From: Lysobacterales bacterium
Lineage (GTDB): Bacteria > Pseudomonadota > Gammaproteobacteria > Xanthomonadales > SZUA-36
Assembly (NCBI GenBank): GCA_029935455.1
Contig: JAOZKI010000017.1
Coordinates: forward strand, 1 to 41,474
Length of the DNA: 41,474 bases
Direction of reading: 5' to 3'
Shown: piece after piece, positions 22,906-33,553 of the stretch
Numbering within the stretch: position 1 is the stretch's first letter
How the letters are laid out: every line of letters starts with the position of its first letter
Translations under genes and position numbers: made by a program
Notes under the pieces: model-generated
Database searches by the model: none
Told to the model about the DNA's origin: nothing
The model's input: only the letters and a program-made list of their open reading frames with translations

Positions 22906-24066
22906 ATGAGCACAGAAGTCAAAGTACCTGTATTGCCTGAATCCGTTGCCGACGCCACCGTGGCGGCCTGGCACAAGAAACCTGGGGACACGGTTCGCCG
23001 TGATGAAAACCTGGTGGACCTGGAAACCGACAAGGTGGTGCTGGAAGTACCCTCACCGGTGGACGGCGTACTGAAAGAAGTGGTTAGCGACAGTGGCGCG
23101 ACCGTGACCAGCGACGAAATCCTCGGCATTATCGAGGAAGGCGAAGTGGCCCCGGCCGAGGCCCCGGCGGAAGCCGCTGCCACGCCCGCCGCCGAGCCCG
23201 CCGCGCCCGCACCGGCCGCAGATACCGCCAAACTCAGCCCGGCCACACGGCGGATCGTTGAGGAAGAAGGGGTGAACCCGGCCGAGGTACCAGCCACCGG
23301 TCGCGGGGGTCGCCTCACGAAAGGCGATGTGGTTAATCACCTGAAAGCCGGCGGCCCCGTAGGCCCGCGCGCAGAAGAGCGGGTCAAGATGACGCGCTTG
23401 CGCTCTACCATCGCCAAGCGCCTCAAGGATGCTCAGAACACGGCAGCCATTCTCACCAGCTTCCAGGAAGTGGACCTGCAGGCCGTGCAGGATCTGCGCG
23501 CCAAGTACAAAGAGACATTCCAGGCCACCCATGGCGTGAAGCTGGGGCTGATGTCCTTCTTCGTGAAAGCCGTATGCGATGCGCTGAACAAACACCCGGT
23601 CATTAACGCCTCGCTGGACGGCGATGAAATCGTTTACCACGGCTTTATGGATATCGGCATCGCCGTATCCACGGAACGCGGGCTCATGGTGCCGGTGCTG
23701 CGCAATGCCGAAAGCATGTCCCTGGCGCAGATTGAAGCGGCCATTCGTCAGTATGCGGTCGCAGCGCGCGACGGCACCATCGACCTGGATGACCTGCAGG
23801 GCGGCACCTTCTCGATCACGAACGGTGGCACCTTCGGCTCCATGCTCTCAACGCCGCTGTTGAATCCACCACAGAGCGCCATCCTCGGCATGCACAACAT
23901 CAAGGAGCGCCCGGTAGTGGTGAACGGTGACATTGTGGTGCGGCCGATCATGTACCTGGCCCTGAGCTACGACCACCGCATCATTGATGGCAAAGACTCA
24001 GTGCAGTTCCTGGTGGCAGTGAAAGAAGCGTTGGAAGATCCGGCGCGACTGCTGCTGAACCTCTGA
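22906..24066 (+). CDS. sucB: dihydrolipoamide succinyltransferase (2-oxoglutarate dehydrogenase E2)
   Basis: Starts [22 protein letters not shown]; single lipoyl domain ([11 protein letters not shown]), Ala/Pro linker, PSBD, catalytic [11 protein letters not shown]. Confidence 0.97.
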   Translation: MSTEVKVPVLPESVADATVAAWHKKPGDTVRRDENLVDLETDKVVLEVPSPVDGVLKEVVSDSGATVTSDEILGIIEEGEVAPAEAPAEAAATPAAEPAAPAPAADTAKLSPATRRIVEEEGVNPAEVPATGRGGRLTKGDVVNHLKAGGPVGPRAEERVKMTRLRSTIAKRLKDAQNTAAILTSFQEVDLQAVQDLRAKYKETFQATHGVKLGLMSFFVKAVCDALNKHPVINASLDGDEIVYHGFMDIGIAVSTERGLMVPVLRNAESMSLAQIEAAIRQYAVAARDGTIDLDDLQGGTFSITNGGTFGSMLSTPLLNPPQSAILGMHNIKERPVVVNGDIVVRPIMYLALSYDHRIIDGKDSVQFLVAVKEALEDPARLLLNL

Positions 24067-24088
24067 GCCCCCTGCGCAAGGAACCGAC

Positions 24089-25516
24089 ATGGCAGAACAA
24101 TTCGACGTAGTAGTAATCGGCGGTGGCCCGGGCGGCTATGTGGCCGCCATTCGAGCCGCTCAACTGGGTCTGAAAACGGCCTGTGTGGAAAAATGGACCG
24201 GCAAGGACGGCAAGCAGGCGCTCGGTGGCACCTGCCTGAACGTGGGCTGCATTCCATCCAAAGCGCTGCTGGATTCCAGCAAGCACTTTCACCATGTACA
24301 GCATGATTACGCCAAGCACGGCATTAAAGCCGATGCGGTGGCCATGGACATTGGCACCATGCTGGGCCGTAAAGACGACATCGTTCAGAAACTGACCGGT
24401 GGTGTCGGCATGCTGTTCAAGGCCAATAAGGTGGCCTCCTACCACGGCACGGGCCGTCTGCTGGCAGACCGTCAGGTTGAGGTCACACCGGCCGACGGCA
24501 GTGACACGCTGACGCTGCAAGCCAAACACGTCATTCTGGCCTCCGGCTCCGTTCCCATTGCCATCCCGAACGTAACCTTCGATGGCGAATATATCGTGGA
24601 TAACGAAGGCGCTCTGGACTTTGGCGAAGTGCCGGAAAAATTCGGCGTGATCGGCGCCGGCGTGATTGGCCTGGAACTGGGTTCGGTCTGGAATTGGCTG
24701 GGCAGTGACGTGACGCTGCTTGAAGCCATGCCGGACTTTCTCGCCGCGACCGACCCGGATATCCAAAAGCAGGCCGCACGCATCTTCAAGAAGCAGGGTC
24801 TGGACATCCGTCTCGGCACGCTGGTCAAGAGCGCTGAGGTCAAGGATGGCAAGGTGGAAGTCACCGTTGAGGACAAGAATGGCGAAAGCACCATGAGCTT
24901 TGACCGGCTGCTCGTTTCTGTGGGGCGGCGGGCCTACACGGAGGGGCTGCTGGCCGATGACTGTGGCGTCAAGCTGACTGAGCGCGGCCAGATCGAGGTC
25001 AACGAACAGTCACAGACCACCGCACCGGGCGTCTGGGCCATTGGTGACTGCGTACGGGGCCCCATGCTGGCGCACAAGGCCTCTGAAGAAGGCGTAGCCG
25101 TTGCCGAGCTGATCGCCGGCAAGCCCGCCCACATCCACTTCGACACCGTACCCTGGGTCATTTACACGGAGCCAGAAATTGCCTGGGTGGGCAAAACGGA
25201 CACGGAATTGAAAGAAGCCGGCGTGGACTACCAGACCGGCACCTTCCCCTTCGCTGCCATCGGCCGCGCGCTGGCCAGTGGCAAGACCGACGGTATGGTC
25301 AAGATCATCAGCCATGCGGAAACCGATGAACTGCTGGGTGTGCATATCATCGGTGCCGCCGCCTCCGAACTGATCGCCGAATGCGTGGTGACCATGGAAT
25401 TTCATGGCTCGGCGGAAGATCTGGCACGCATCGTTCACGCCCATCCGACCATGTCTGAGGCGGTGCATGAAGCGGCACTGCACCTGGACAAGCGAGCCAT
25501 CCACCGGGCGAACTAA
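24089..25516 (+). CDS. lpdA: dihydrolipoyl dehydrogenase (E3)
   Basis: 475 aa; FDVVVIGGGPGGYVAAIRAAQLGLKTACVEK, redox GGTCLNVGCIPSKALL, HAHPTMSEAVHEAAL. Confidence 0.97.
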   Translation: MAEQFDVVVIGGGPGGYVAAIRAAQLGLKTACVEKWTGKDGKQALGGTCLNVGCIPSKALLDSSKHFHHVQHDYAKHGIKADAVAMDIGTMLGRKDDIVQKLTGGVGMLFKANKVASYHGTGRLLADRQVEVTPADGSDTLTLQAKHVILASGSVPIAIPNVTFDGEYIVDNEGALDFGEVPEKFGVIGAGVIGLELGSVWNWLGSDVTLLEAMPDFLAATDPDIQKQAARIFKKQGLDIRLGTLVKSAEVKDGKVEVTVEDKNGESTMSFDRLLVSVGRRAYTEGLLADDCGVKLTERGQIEVNEQSQTTAPGVWAIGDCVRGPMLAHKASEEGVAVAELIAGKPAHIHFDTVPWVIYTEPEIAWVGKTDTELKEAGVDYQTGTFPFAAIGRALASGKTDGMVKIISHAETDELLGVHIIGAAASELIAECVVTMEFHGSAEDLARIVHAHPTMSEAVHEAALHLDKRAIHRAN

Positions 25517-25541
25517 CGCACTGCAAGCGAGCCCTGGCTCC

Positions 25542-25574
25542 CTGTGGGCCCGCGCCCAGTGCGCGGGCCCACAG
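25542..25574 (+). terminator. 14-bp perfect hairpin CTGTGGGCCCGCGC-CCAGT-GCGCGGGCCCACAG downstream of lpdA
   Basis: Perfect inverted repeat in the lpdA 3' intergenic region; followed by TCCCTCTC, only a weak pyrimidine tract. Confidence 0.6.
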
Positions 25575-25627
25575 TCCCTCTCAAGCTGGTACCATGCGGA
25601 GTTGTTAAAAGACCACATGAGCCGCAC

Positions 25628-26629
25628 ATGACCGCCCTACCCCAACGCTTCCAAGCCTTCAGAATTCACAACGACAGCGACGGCTATCGCGCCGGTCTTG
25701 AACAGGTCAGCCTGGATCAACTCAGTGCCGGAGACATTACGCTGCGCGCACGCTACTCCAGCGTTAACTACAAGGATGCCCTGGCGGGCACAGGCAAGGG
25801 CAAAATCGCAAGCGTTTTCCCCATCACCGGCGGCATTGATGTGGCCGGTGAGGTGGTTGAGTCCGACCACCATGACTTCAAACCGGGCGACCAATTGCTG
25901 GTAACCGGCTGCAAGCAATCACAGCAACGTGATGGCGGCTACAGTGAATATCTGCGCGTGGAAAGCGCCAGCGCCATCCCGATTCCCGAAGGCTTGAGCC
26001 TGCGCGAAGCCATGATTATCGGCACCGCGGGCTTTAGCGCCGCGCTCGGACTTTATCGCATGGAAGCCCTAGGCCAGCATCCTGACATGGGCCCCATCCT
26101 GGTCACCGGCGCCAGCGGCGGCGTGGGCAGCTTTGCCATCGATATCTTCACGCGCGCCGGCTATGAGGTGCACGCCCTGTCCGGCAAGGTAGAGGAATTT
26201 GATTATCTGGAAGAACTGGGCGCACGTCAGTGTATCTCGCGGCACGATCTGCACTGGGGACAAAAGCCGCTGGAGAAGGCGCGCTGGGCGGGCGCCTTTG
26301 ACAACGTCGGCGGCGATACGCTGAGCGGTTTAACGCGGGTCATTAACTACTACGGCAACATTGCCAGCTGCGGTCTCGCCGGCGGTGTTGCTCTGCACAG
26401 TACGGTCATGCCATTCATCTTGCGCGGCGTGAGCGTGGTGGGTGTTTCCTCGGAAAATTGCCCTCGAGAAATGCGTGCTAAGCTATGGGCAAGGCTGGCA
26501 TCAGACTGGAAGCCGCGTCGACTGGACAGGATCCTCGACAGGGAAATTGGCATGGCCGATTTGATGCCCACATTTAACGCCATGCTTAAGGGAAAAAGCT
26601 TTGGCCGGACCATTGTCAAACTGGACTGA
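25628..26629 (+). CDS. YhdH/YhfP family quinone oxidoreductase / acrylyl-CoA reductase (AcuI-like MDR)
   Basis: MTALPQRFQAFRIHND start; ARYSSVNYKDALAGTGKGKI, VTGASGGVGSFAIDIFTRAGYEVHALSGK, RLDRILDREIGMADLMP. Confidence 0.9.
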   Translation: MTALPQRFQAFRIHNDSDGYRAGLEQVSLDQLSAGDITLRARYSSVNYKDALAGTGKGKIASVFPITGGIDVAGEVVESDHHDFKPGDQLLVTGCKQSQQRDGGYSEYLRVESASAIPIPEGLSLREAMIIGTAGFSAALGLYRMEALGQHPDMGPILVTGASGGVGSFAIDIFTRAGYEVHALSGKVEEFDYLEELGARQCISRHDLHWGQKPLEKARWAGAFDNVGGDTLSGLTRVINYYGNIASCGLAGGVALHSTVMPFILRGVSVVGVSSENCPREMRAKLWARLASDWKPRRLDRILDREIGMADLMPTFNAMLKGKSFGRTIVKLD

Positions 26630-26700
26630 GAAAGTTCTTCCAAATAACTGAAATACAGGATAAACTGATTCCGTCCCTGACAAAAACAACTAACGCACGC

Positions 26701-27066
26701 ATGGCCAAAGTACTGATTGTCGATGACTCGCAGCTGTATCGGTTCAAACTGCGCAAACTGGTCGAAGCCAAGGGCCACGAAGCTCTGACGGCCAATAACG
26801 GGGAGGAGGCGCTGACCGTCGCTCGCCAGGCTCAGCCGGACATCATCCTGATGGACATCGTCATGCCCGGCATGAGCGGCTACGAAGCGAAACGCTCGCT
26901 GGCGCGCGACCCCGCCACCAACCACATCCCGGTCATCTTCGTCAGCTCACGAAGTGCAGAGTCTGACAAAGTTTGGGGCATGCGCCTAGGCGCCGCCGGC
27001 TACGTTACCAAGCCGGTAAATTCTGAACAGCTTGACTCTGCCATAGACGGCATCTTCGCTGCCTGA
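26701..27066 (+). CDS. single-domain response regulator (CheY/PilH-like)
   Basis: 121 aa receiver only; VLIVDDSQLYRFKLRKLVEAKGHE, ILMDIVMPGMSGYEAKRSL, VSSR, GYVTKPV. Confidence 0.93.
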   Translation: MAKVLIVDDSQLYRFKLRKLVEAKGHEALTANNGEEALTVARQAQPDIILMDIVMPGMSGYEAKRSLARDPATNHIPVIFVSSRSAESDKVWGMRLGAAGYVTKPVNSEQLDSAIDGIFAA

Positions 27067-27195
27067 TCCGAGGCACGCCCCCCTCTGCTACAGGCCATGA
27101 CCGAAATGGCAGCATCTGTGCGTTTCACAATGCGCTGAGCACGCGCTTTTATACTGCGCGCCACAGAAAAACCAAACCACGTGCAGGAGCGGCAT

Positions 27196-27684
27196 ATGAG
27201 CATTACTACCGGCGACAAGATTCCCGACACCGTCATCACCACCATGAGCGATGCGGGACCGAACCCCATGCGGGCGAGCGACTTTTTCAAAGGGCGCCGT
27301 GTGGTCCTGTTCTCGGTTCCGGGGGCATTCACGCCCACCTGCTCCGCGCGCCATCTGCCAGGCTTCGTGGAACAGGCCGAGGCGCTCGCTGCAGCAGGCA
27401 TCGATGCGATTGCCTGTACCGCGGTAAATGACATCTTCGTGCTGGACGCCTGGCGTAAAAGCGCCGGCGCAGACGCGATTGAGATGCTGGCCGACGGCAA
27501 CGGGGAGTTTGCCAACGCCCTGGGCCTGGCGCTGGACGCCACAGGATTTGGCATGGGTCAGCGCGGACAACGCTTCGCGCTGGTGGCCGATGACGGGGTG
27601 GTAACGGACCTGTTTGTGGAAGACGGCGGGGAGTTTCGCGTTAGCAGTGCCGACTACGTGCTCGGCGCGCTGGCCAGGGACTAG
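27196..27684 (+). CDS. peroxiredoxin (Prx5-like)
   Basis: MSITTGDKIPDTVITTMSDAGP, VVLFSVPGAFTPTCSARHLPGFVEQAEAL, CTAVNDIFVLDAW. Confidence 0.93.
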   Translation: MSITTGDKIPDTVITTMSDAGPNPMRASDFFKGRRVVLFSVPGAFTPTCSARHLPGFVEQAEALAAAGIDAIACTAVNDIFVLDAWRKSAGADAIEMLADGNGEFANALGLALDATGFGMGQRGQRFALVADDGVVTDLFVEDGGEFRVSSADYVLGALARD

Positions 27685-27737
27685 CGCCAGACCCTTCTAT
27701 GGGGCCCAGGGGCCGCACCCCAAAGCGCGCGGACGAC

Positions 27738-30305
27738 TCAAACGTCGTCTGCGCCCTCGCCGCCTTCCGGGTCATCGCCATCGCCCTCGATACGGGCCAG
27801 ACTCACCAACTTCTCCGTGTCGGCCAGACGAATCAACGTCACACCCTGAGTGTTACGGCCCAGCGTCGAGATTTCATCCGTGCGTGTGCGCACTAGCGTG
27901 CCGCCGTCTGAAATCAGCATGATGTCATTCTCATCACTGACCTGCAGTGCCGACACCAGTGCGCCGTTGCGTTCGGACGTCTGGATGCCAATCACACCCT
28001 GACCGCCGCGGCCCTGGGCGCTGTGCTCCTCCACACGGGTACGCTTGCCATAGCCCCGCTCCGTAGCCGTGAGAATGTCGCCGTCTTCGTCCAGTACCAG
28101 CATGGACACAACCTGCTCCTGATCTTTCAAGCGGATGCCGATTACCCCACGTGCCTGACGCCCCATGGAACGAACGTCGCCTTCTGCAAAGCGGATGCAT
28201 TTGCCAGACGATGAGAACAGCATGATGTGACGCTCACCGTCCGTAATCTCAACGTTGACCAACTCGTCGTCTTCCGGCAGATCAATGGCCCAGATGCCAT
28301 TCGCCCGCGGGCGGGAATAGTCCACCAGTGGTGTTTTCTTCACAATGCCCTGGCGCGTGGCAAAAAAGACAAAGTGGTTTTCCGAGTAGTCACGCACCGG
28401 CAAGACGGCGTTAACACGCTCATCTTTTTCCAGTGGCAGCAGGTTAACGATGGGCTTACCGCGCGAAATATGGCTGGCCTGCGGCAATTCATAGACTTTA
28501 AGCCAGTGAATTCGGCCACGGCTGGTAAAGCACAACATGGTGTCGTGGGTGCTGGCCACAAACAGCTGATCAACGAAATCCTCTTCTTTCATCTTGGTGG
28601 CTTTCTTGCCTTTGCCGCCACGTCGCTGGGCCTGGTAGCGATCCAGCCCCTGGGACTTCACGTAACCACCGTGAGAGATGGTCACCACCACATCCTCTTC
28701 CGTGATCAGGTCTTCCAGGCTCAGGTCCAGACGCTGCTCAAGGATCTCGGTCCGGCGCTCGTCGCCATACTGCTCATGAATCGCTTCCAGTTCCTCACGA
28801 ATCACCTCCATAAGGCGCGCCGGATCCGACAGAATCCGCAGCAGCGCACGAACCGTCTCGAGAATGTCCTCGTATTCCTTGGTGAGCTTCTCCTGCTCCA
28901 GCCCGGTCAGGCGATGCAGACGCATGTTCAGGATTTCCTGTGCCTGCACCGGCGATAGCTGGTAACCATCTTGATGCAGCCCATACAGCGCATCCAGGTC
29001 TTCCGGCCGTGATACCTCGCCCCCGCCCTGCTCCAACATGGCGGCCACCAGACCGGCCTGCCAACGACGCGCCACCAGGGCCTCCCGGGCTTCCGCTGGC
29101 GTCGGTGAACTTTTGATCAGCTCGATCATCTCGTCCAGATTGGCCAGCGCAACGGTCAGCCCTTCCAGCACGTGGGCCCGATCACGGGCCTTACGCAGAT
29201 CAAACAAGGTGCGACGGGTCACTACCTCGCGCCGATGGCCGATAAAGGCTTCCAGTACCTGTTTGATATTCAGCAGGCGCGGCTGGCCATTTACCAGCGC
29301 CACCATGTTGATGCCAAACACATTCTGCATGGCGGTCTGCTTAAACAGATTGTTCAGCACCACCTCGGGCACCTCACCGCGTCGCAGCTCGATCACCACC
29401 CGCATGCCGTCCTTATCCGACTCGTCACGCAGTTCCGTGATGCCCTCGATCTTCTTTTCCTTAACCAGTTCGGCAATCTTTTCCAGCAATCGTGCCTTGT
29501 TGACCTGGTAGGGAAGCTCCGTGCAGATAATGGATTCCTTACCGTTGGACGGATCGGTTTCCACATGCGTGCGAGCCCGCAAGTAAATTCGGCCACGGCC
29601 GGTGTGATAGGCATCGTGAATACCCTGCGCACCGTTAATCAGACCTGCCGTGGGGAAATCAGGCCCTGGCAGGTGCTGCATAATGTCGTCGACGGACAGC
29701 TCGGGGTTTTCGATCAACGCAATGGTAGCGTCCACCACCTCATTCAGATTGTGCGGCGGGATATTGGTTGCCATGCCCACCGCAATACCCGCCGAGCCGT
29801 TTACCAGCAGATTCGGCACCCGGGTGGGCATCACCAGCGGCTCAGACTCGGTCTCATCGTAGTTGGGTCCGAAATCCACCGTCTCACGGTCAATATCGGC
29901 CAGGATTTCGTGCGCCAGGCGGGCCATGCGCACCTCTGTATAACGCATGGCAGCCGGGGCATCGCCGTCCACGGAGCCGAAGTTCCCCTGACCGTCTACC
30001 AACATGTAGCGCATGGCAAAAGGCTGGGCCATGCGCACGATCGTGTCATAGACCGCCGAGTCGCCATGTGGGTGATATTTACCGATCACATCACCGACCA
30101 CTCGCGCGGATTTCTTGTAGGGCTTGTTCCAATCGTTGTGCAGTTCGCTCATGGCGTAGAGCACGCGCCGATGGACGGGTTTGAGACCATCGCGAACGTC
30201 CGGGAGTGCGCGCCCAACGATAACGCTCATGGCGTAATCAAGGTAGGACTGACGCATTTCGTCTTCGAGATTAACCTGCAGGATTTCCTTGGCGAGCTCT
30301 GCCAT
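27738..30305 (-). CDS. gyrA: DNA gyrase subunit A
   Basis: 855 aa; [55 protein letters not shown] (QRDR region), GyrA box QARGVIG, acidic C-terminal tail. Confidence 0.98.
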   Translation of the reverse strand: MAELAKEILQVNLEDEMRQSYLDYAMSVIVGRALPDVRDGLKPVHRRVLYAMSELHNDWNKPYKKSARVVGDVIGKYHPHGDSAVYDTIVRMAQPFAMRYMLVDGQGNFGSVDGDAPAAMRYTEVRMARLAHEILADIDRETVDFGPNYDETESEPLVMPTRVPNLLVNGSAGIAVGMATNIPPHNLNEVVDATIALIENPELSVDDIMQHLPGPDFPTAGLINGAQGIHDAYHTGRGRIYLRARTHVETDPSNGKESIICTELPYQVNKARLLEKIAELVKEKKIEGITELRDESDKDGMRVVIELRRGEVPEVVLNNLFKQTAMQNVFGINMVALVNGQPRLLNIKQVLEAFIGHRREVVTRRTLFDLRKARDRAHVLEGLTVALANLDEMIELIKSSPTPAEAREALVARRWQAGLVAAMLEQGGGEVSRPEDLDALYGLHQDGYQLSPVQAQEILNMRLHRLTGLEQEKLTKEYEDILETVRALLRILSDPARLMEVIREELEAIHEQYGDERRTEILEQRLDLSLEDLITEEDVVVTISHGGYVKSQGLDRYQAQRRGGKGKKATKMKEEDFVDQLFVASTHDTMLCFTSRGRIHWLKVYELPQASHISRGKPIVNLLPLEKDERVNAVLPVRDYSENHFVFFATRQGIVKKTPLVDYSRPRANGIWAIDLPEDDELVNVEITDGERHIMLFSSSGKCIRFAEGDVRSMGRQARGVIGIRLKDQEQVVSMLVLDEDGDILTATERGYGKRTRVEEHSAQGRGGQGVIGIQTSERNGALVSALQVSDENDIMLISDGGTLVRTRTDEISTLGRNTQGVTLIRLADTEKLVSLARIEGDGDDPEGGEGADDV

Positions 30306-30558
30306 CAGAAGGACTTCTCCGATTGTTCTTTAAGCGGTTGTTTTTATTGTTTTTATTTCGGTCTTTTTTGGTTCAAAAAACAGCGGTTTTTTGCACCGAT
30401 TCATCACTGCTTATTCTATCACAAGCAGGCTGCTGAGCGGGCCAGACCGGCCGCCCGCTTTTCACCGCGAAACAGGGCCGAATTTTACCCACAAGGGTTT
30501 CCCCAAAACCCCGCTGGCGGTATATCATGGCCGCCTTTGCCCTTACTGGAGTTCTACC

Positions 30559-31128
30559 ATGCGCAGCTCTCTACGCCGCACGTTCCTGACCGCCCTGCTG
30601 TTGCTGATCAGCCTGCCCGCCCTGGGTCAGGAAAACGACAAGCCGCGCGTTCTGATCAAAACCAATATGGGTGACATCACGGTGGAACTGTCGCCCGGCA
30701 CAGCACCCATCACTGTGGCCAACTTCCTGCAATACGTGGACGATGGCTTTTATGATGGCACGATCTTCCACCGCGTGATCAGCAACTTCATGATTCAGGG
30801 TGGCGGTTTCACCGCCGACGGCACGCAGAAGCCGACCCGGGCACCAATCAAGAACGAAGCCGACAATGGCGCACAAAACCTCCGCGGCACCATTGCCATG
30901 GCACGTACCAACGACCCGGATTCAGCGACCGCGCAGTTCTTTATCAACGTCACCACCAACATGCCCCTGAACCACACCAGCAAGGATGATGGACGCACCT
31001 GGGGCTACGCCGTGTTCGGCTATGTCGTCGATGGCATGCCGGTGGCAGATAAGATTCGATTCGTCAAAACGGGACGCGGTGATCGGCCAGTGGAACCGGT
31101 CATCATCGAGTCAATCACCCGTCTCTGA
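30559..31128 (+). CDS. exported cyclophilin-type peptidyl-prolyl isomerase
   Basis: Start [24 protein letters not shown] (signal peptide); [54 protein letters not shown]. Confidence 0.95.
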   Translation: MRSSLRRTFLTALLLLISLPALGQENDKPRVLIKTNMGDITVELSPGTAPITVANFLQYVDDGFYDGTIFHRVISNFMIQGGGFTADGTQKPTRAPIKNEADNGAQNLRGTIAMARTNDPDSATAQFFINVTTNMPLNHTSKDDGRTWGYAVFGYVVDGMPVADKIRFVKTGRGDRPVEPVIIESITRL

Positions 31129-31137
31129 TCGCGCCCC

Positions 31138-31851
31138 ATGAGCACGCTGTTTATCTCCGATCTGCATTTGGACGATCGCCGTCCCGAGGCCACGCAGGCG
31201 TTTCTTGCCTTCCTGAAACGTGAGGCCATGCAGGCGGACGCCCTCTACATTCTGGGCGACCTGTTCGAGTTCTGGTTGGGTGATGATGCACCCACCCCAA
31301 CGGGACAGGCGGTCGCGCCGGCCTTGCGCGCCGTTGCCGATCATGGTGTGCCGATTGCTTTTATCCACGGCAACCGTGACTTTCTTGTCGGTGCGCAGTA
31401 TGCCCAGGCCGCCGGCATGCAGCTGCTGGACGAAGAGACCGTGGTCGATCTCTATGGCGCACCGACCCTACTGCTGCACGGCGATACGCTGTGCACAGAC
31501 GATGTGGACTACCAGAAGACCCGCATCATGCTTCGTGACCCGGCCTTCCAGGCCGATTTTCTGGCCAAAACGCCGCAGGAACGCGTCGCCTTTGCTCTCA
31601 AGGCGCGCGAGATGAGCGCCGATCATAAGGCCGGGGTCAGCATGGACATCATGGATGTGAATGCAGAGGCCGTTGCCAAGGCCTTTGCACGACACGGCGT
31701 GCGGCACATGATTCATGGCCATACGCATCGGCCGGCGGTGCATGAGGCGGCAGGCTATCAGCGTGTGGTGCTGGGTGACTGGTATGACCAGGGCAGCGTG
31801 CTGAGCATCAGCGCCGCAGGCTTGCAGCTGGACGCCCTGCCCTGGGCGTAA
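31138..31851 (+). CDS. lpxH: UDP-2,3-diacylglucosamine diphosphatase
   Basis: MSTLFISDLHLDDRRPEATQAF, GDLFEFWLGDD, HGNRDFLVG, HGHTHRPAVHE metallophosphatase motifs. Confidence 0.96.
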   Translation: MSTLFISDLHLDDRRPEATQAFLAFLKREAMQADALYILGDLFEFWLGDDAPTPTGQAVAPALRAVADHGVPIAFIHGNRDFLVGAQYAQAAGMQLLDEETVVDLYGAPTLLLHGDTLCTDDVDYQKTRIMLRDPAFQADFLAKTPQERVAFALKAREMSADHKAGVSMDIMDVNAEAVAKAFARHGVRHMIHGHTHRPAVHEAAGYQRVVLGDWYDQGSVLSISAAGLQLDALPWA

Positions 31852-31873
31852 CCATGAACCGCTAGCGCACGCT

Positions 31874-32623
31874 TTAGACGACGCGACCCGCGCGCAAACT
31901 CAGCGGCCAAAGCACCGGCCGTTCTCGCTCCGGCTCACCCCACACGCCGGCCAGATCAGCGGCGAGCGCTACCAGCGGATCCTGTCCACAGGCCTGGCGA
32001 TAGCGGCGCACGGAAGACCAGGTGTCGATGTAGGCCATATAGGCCGACAGGGTCATGGGCCACTGCAACGGAAAATCCGGCGTCACCAGTTCCGCAAAGG
32101 GGAAAGCCAAGTCCTGATAGCCCCGCTCCACATGCACACGCTCCGGCGGCCAATAGGGGCCAACGACCTGGTCATAAAATCTCTGCACCAGCGCATCAAT
32201 CGCTGGGGTAACCACATTCAACTGGTAGGTCCAGGCCGCGAACAGGCCCTCGGGTCCCAACACCCGTTTGACCTGAGCATAAAAAGACGGCAAATCAAAC
32301 CAGTGCAACGCCTGGCCCACGGTCACCAGATCCACGCTGCCATCGCTCAGGCTGCAAGCTTCAGCCGCCTCCACCCGAAATTCCACATTTTCCGGCCCTT
32401 CAGCCTCGGCCAGCTGCTGTGCACTGGCGTCAGTGGCCCGCACGCGCTCAAAATGCCCGGCCAGACCCCGCGCCACCTGGCCATTGCCTGCGCCCACATC
32501 CCAGGCCAGCTTGGCGCCAGGCGCCTGCGCTGCCAGCCAGGAAAACAGGGCATCGGGATAGCCTGGACGCGCACGGGCGTAGGCCTCAGCGTGTCCGGAG
32601 AAATGGTCCTTAAAGGCAGGCAC
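31874..32623 (-). CDS. class I SAM-dependent methyltransferase
   Basis: 249 aa; HFSGHAEAYARARPGYPDALF, AWDVGAGNGQVARGLA, VTVGQALHWFD. Confidence 0.9.
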   Translation of the reverse strand: MPAFKDHFSGHAEAYARARPGYPDALFSWLAAQAPGAKLAWDVGAGNGQVARGLAGHFERVRATDASAQQLAEAEGPENVEFRVEAAEACSLSDGSVDLVTVGQALHWFDLPSFYAQVKRVLGPEGLFAAWTYQLNVVTPAIDALVQRFYDQVVGPYWPPERVHVERGYQDLAFPFAELVTPDFPLQWPMTLSAYMAYIDTWSSVRRYRQACGQDPLVALAADLAGVWGEPERERPVLWPLSLRAGRVV

Positions 32624-32629
32624 CCTGAC

Positions 32630-33424
32630 TCAGGCCCGTTCCAATGCCTGCTTTTCCTGCTCAGAGAAACCCGCCGCCATGCGCGCCGGCCAATTGAAAG
32701 GCCCCTTTACCGCGCCGTCAAAACGGGTCTCCAGCAGCTGCAGAAACGTGGCATCGGGATCAAGGCCTTGTTCAGCACAGCAGAAATGGAACCAACGCGT
32801 CCCAATCTCCACGTGGCGCACCTCTTCTGCCAAAATCACCTCGAGCGCGGCAACGGTACCCTCATCACCCGCTGCGCGTAATCGCTGAATCATGCCCGGG
32901 GTTACATCCAGCCCTCGCGCCTCGAGCACGCGCGGCACCAGGGCCATACGCTCAAGCACGCTATCAGCGGTTTTTACGGCCATATCCCAAAGTCCATTGT
33001 GGGCTGGAAAATCGCCGTAGGCATGCTGAAAATCAGCCAGCCTTGCGGTCAGCAAGCGAAAGTGGCGGGCTTCGTCGTAAGCCACGCTGAGCCAATCGCT
33101 GGCATAGCCCTCGGGCATGGCCCGAAAGCGCCAGGCCGCATCCAGGGCCAGATTGATCGCATTGAATTCGATATGGGCGATCGCATGCACCAGGGCAGCG
33201 CGCCCGGCAGCCGAACCCAGACGCCGCCGAGGCACCTGGTGTGCCGGGACCAATTGCGGCGCCTCGGGCCTGCCGGGTTGGCCGATGGGCGGCGGCGCCG
33301 ATGCCGGCGCTGCCGCCAGGCCCTCAGCCTGCACATCCGCCCACAGCGCATCTACAGCCAAACATTTCGCTAGCGGATCTGCCAGCTCAAGGCATTCGGC
33401 AATACGTTCATAGGCAACAGACAT
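32630..33424 (-). CDS. DUF455 family ferritin-like protein
   Basis: 264 aa; AHIEFNAINLALDAAWRF, DEARHFRLLTARL, AEEVRHVEIGTRWFHFCC: carboxylate/His motifs typical of the ferritin-like fold. Confidence 0.88.
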   Translation of the reverse strand: MSVAYERIAECLELADPLAKCLAVDALWADVQAEGLAAAPASAPPPIGQPGRPEAPQLVPAHQVPRRRLGSAAGRAALVHAIAHIEFNAINLALDAAWRFRAMPEGYASDWLSVAYDEARHFRLLTARLADFQHAYGDFPAHNGLWDMAVKTADSVLERMALVPRVLEARGLDVTPGMIQRLRAAGDEGTVAALEVILAEEVRHVEIGTRWFHFCCAEQGLDPDATFLQLLETRFDGAVKGPFNWPARMAAGFSEQEKQALERA

Positions 33425-33493
33425 GACCGAAGGTCCGAGGTGAAAGCGTCATTATAACGCCGCCCGTGATGACACCAGTGCGCGCCGGGCCTG

Positions 33494-33523
33494 CTTACAC
33501 GGTCATGACGTATGCCTTATAAA
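33494..33523 (+). promoter_or_regulatory. candidate promoter of the TonB-like gene (-35 CTTACA, 18 bp, -10 TATAAA)
   Basis: CTTACA 33494-33499 and TATAAA 33518-33523; supports the start at 33554 rather than 33512. Confidence 0.35.
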
Positions 33524-33553
33524 AATTTAATAGGGATTTGGCATGCTGCCAGC

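Noticed and set aside
25628-26629. AcuI-like gene as evidence of a DMSP/acrylate catabolic locus
   Set aside because: No ddd/dmd or prp genes nearby; this reductase family is widespread with general roles.
29172-30674. 500-aa plus-strand ORF antisense to gyrA
   Set aside because: Lies opposite an unambiguous gyrA; its composition (His/Gln/Arg-rich, no recognisable domains) is typical of a GC-biased antisense shadow frame.
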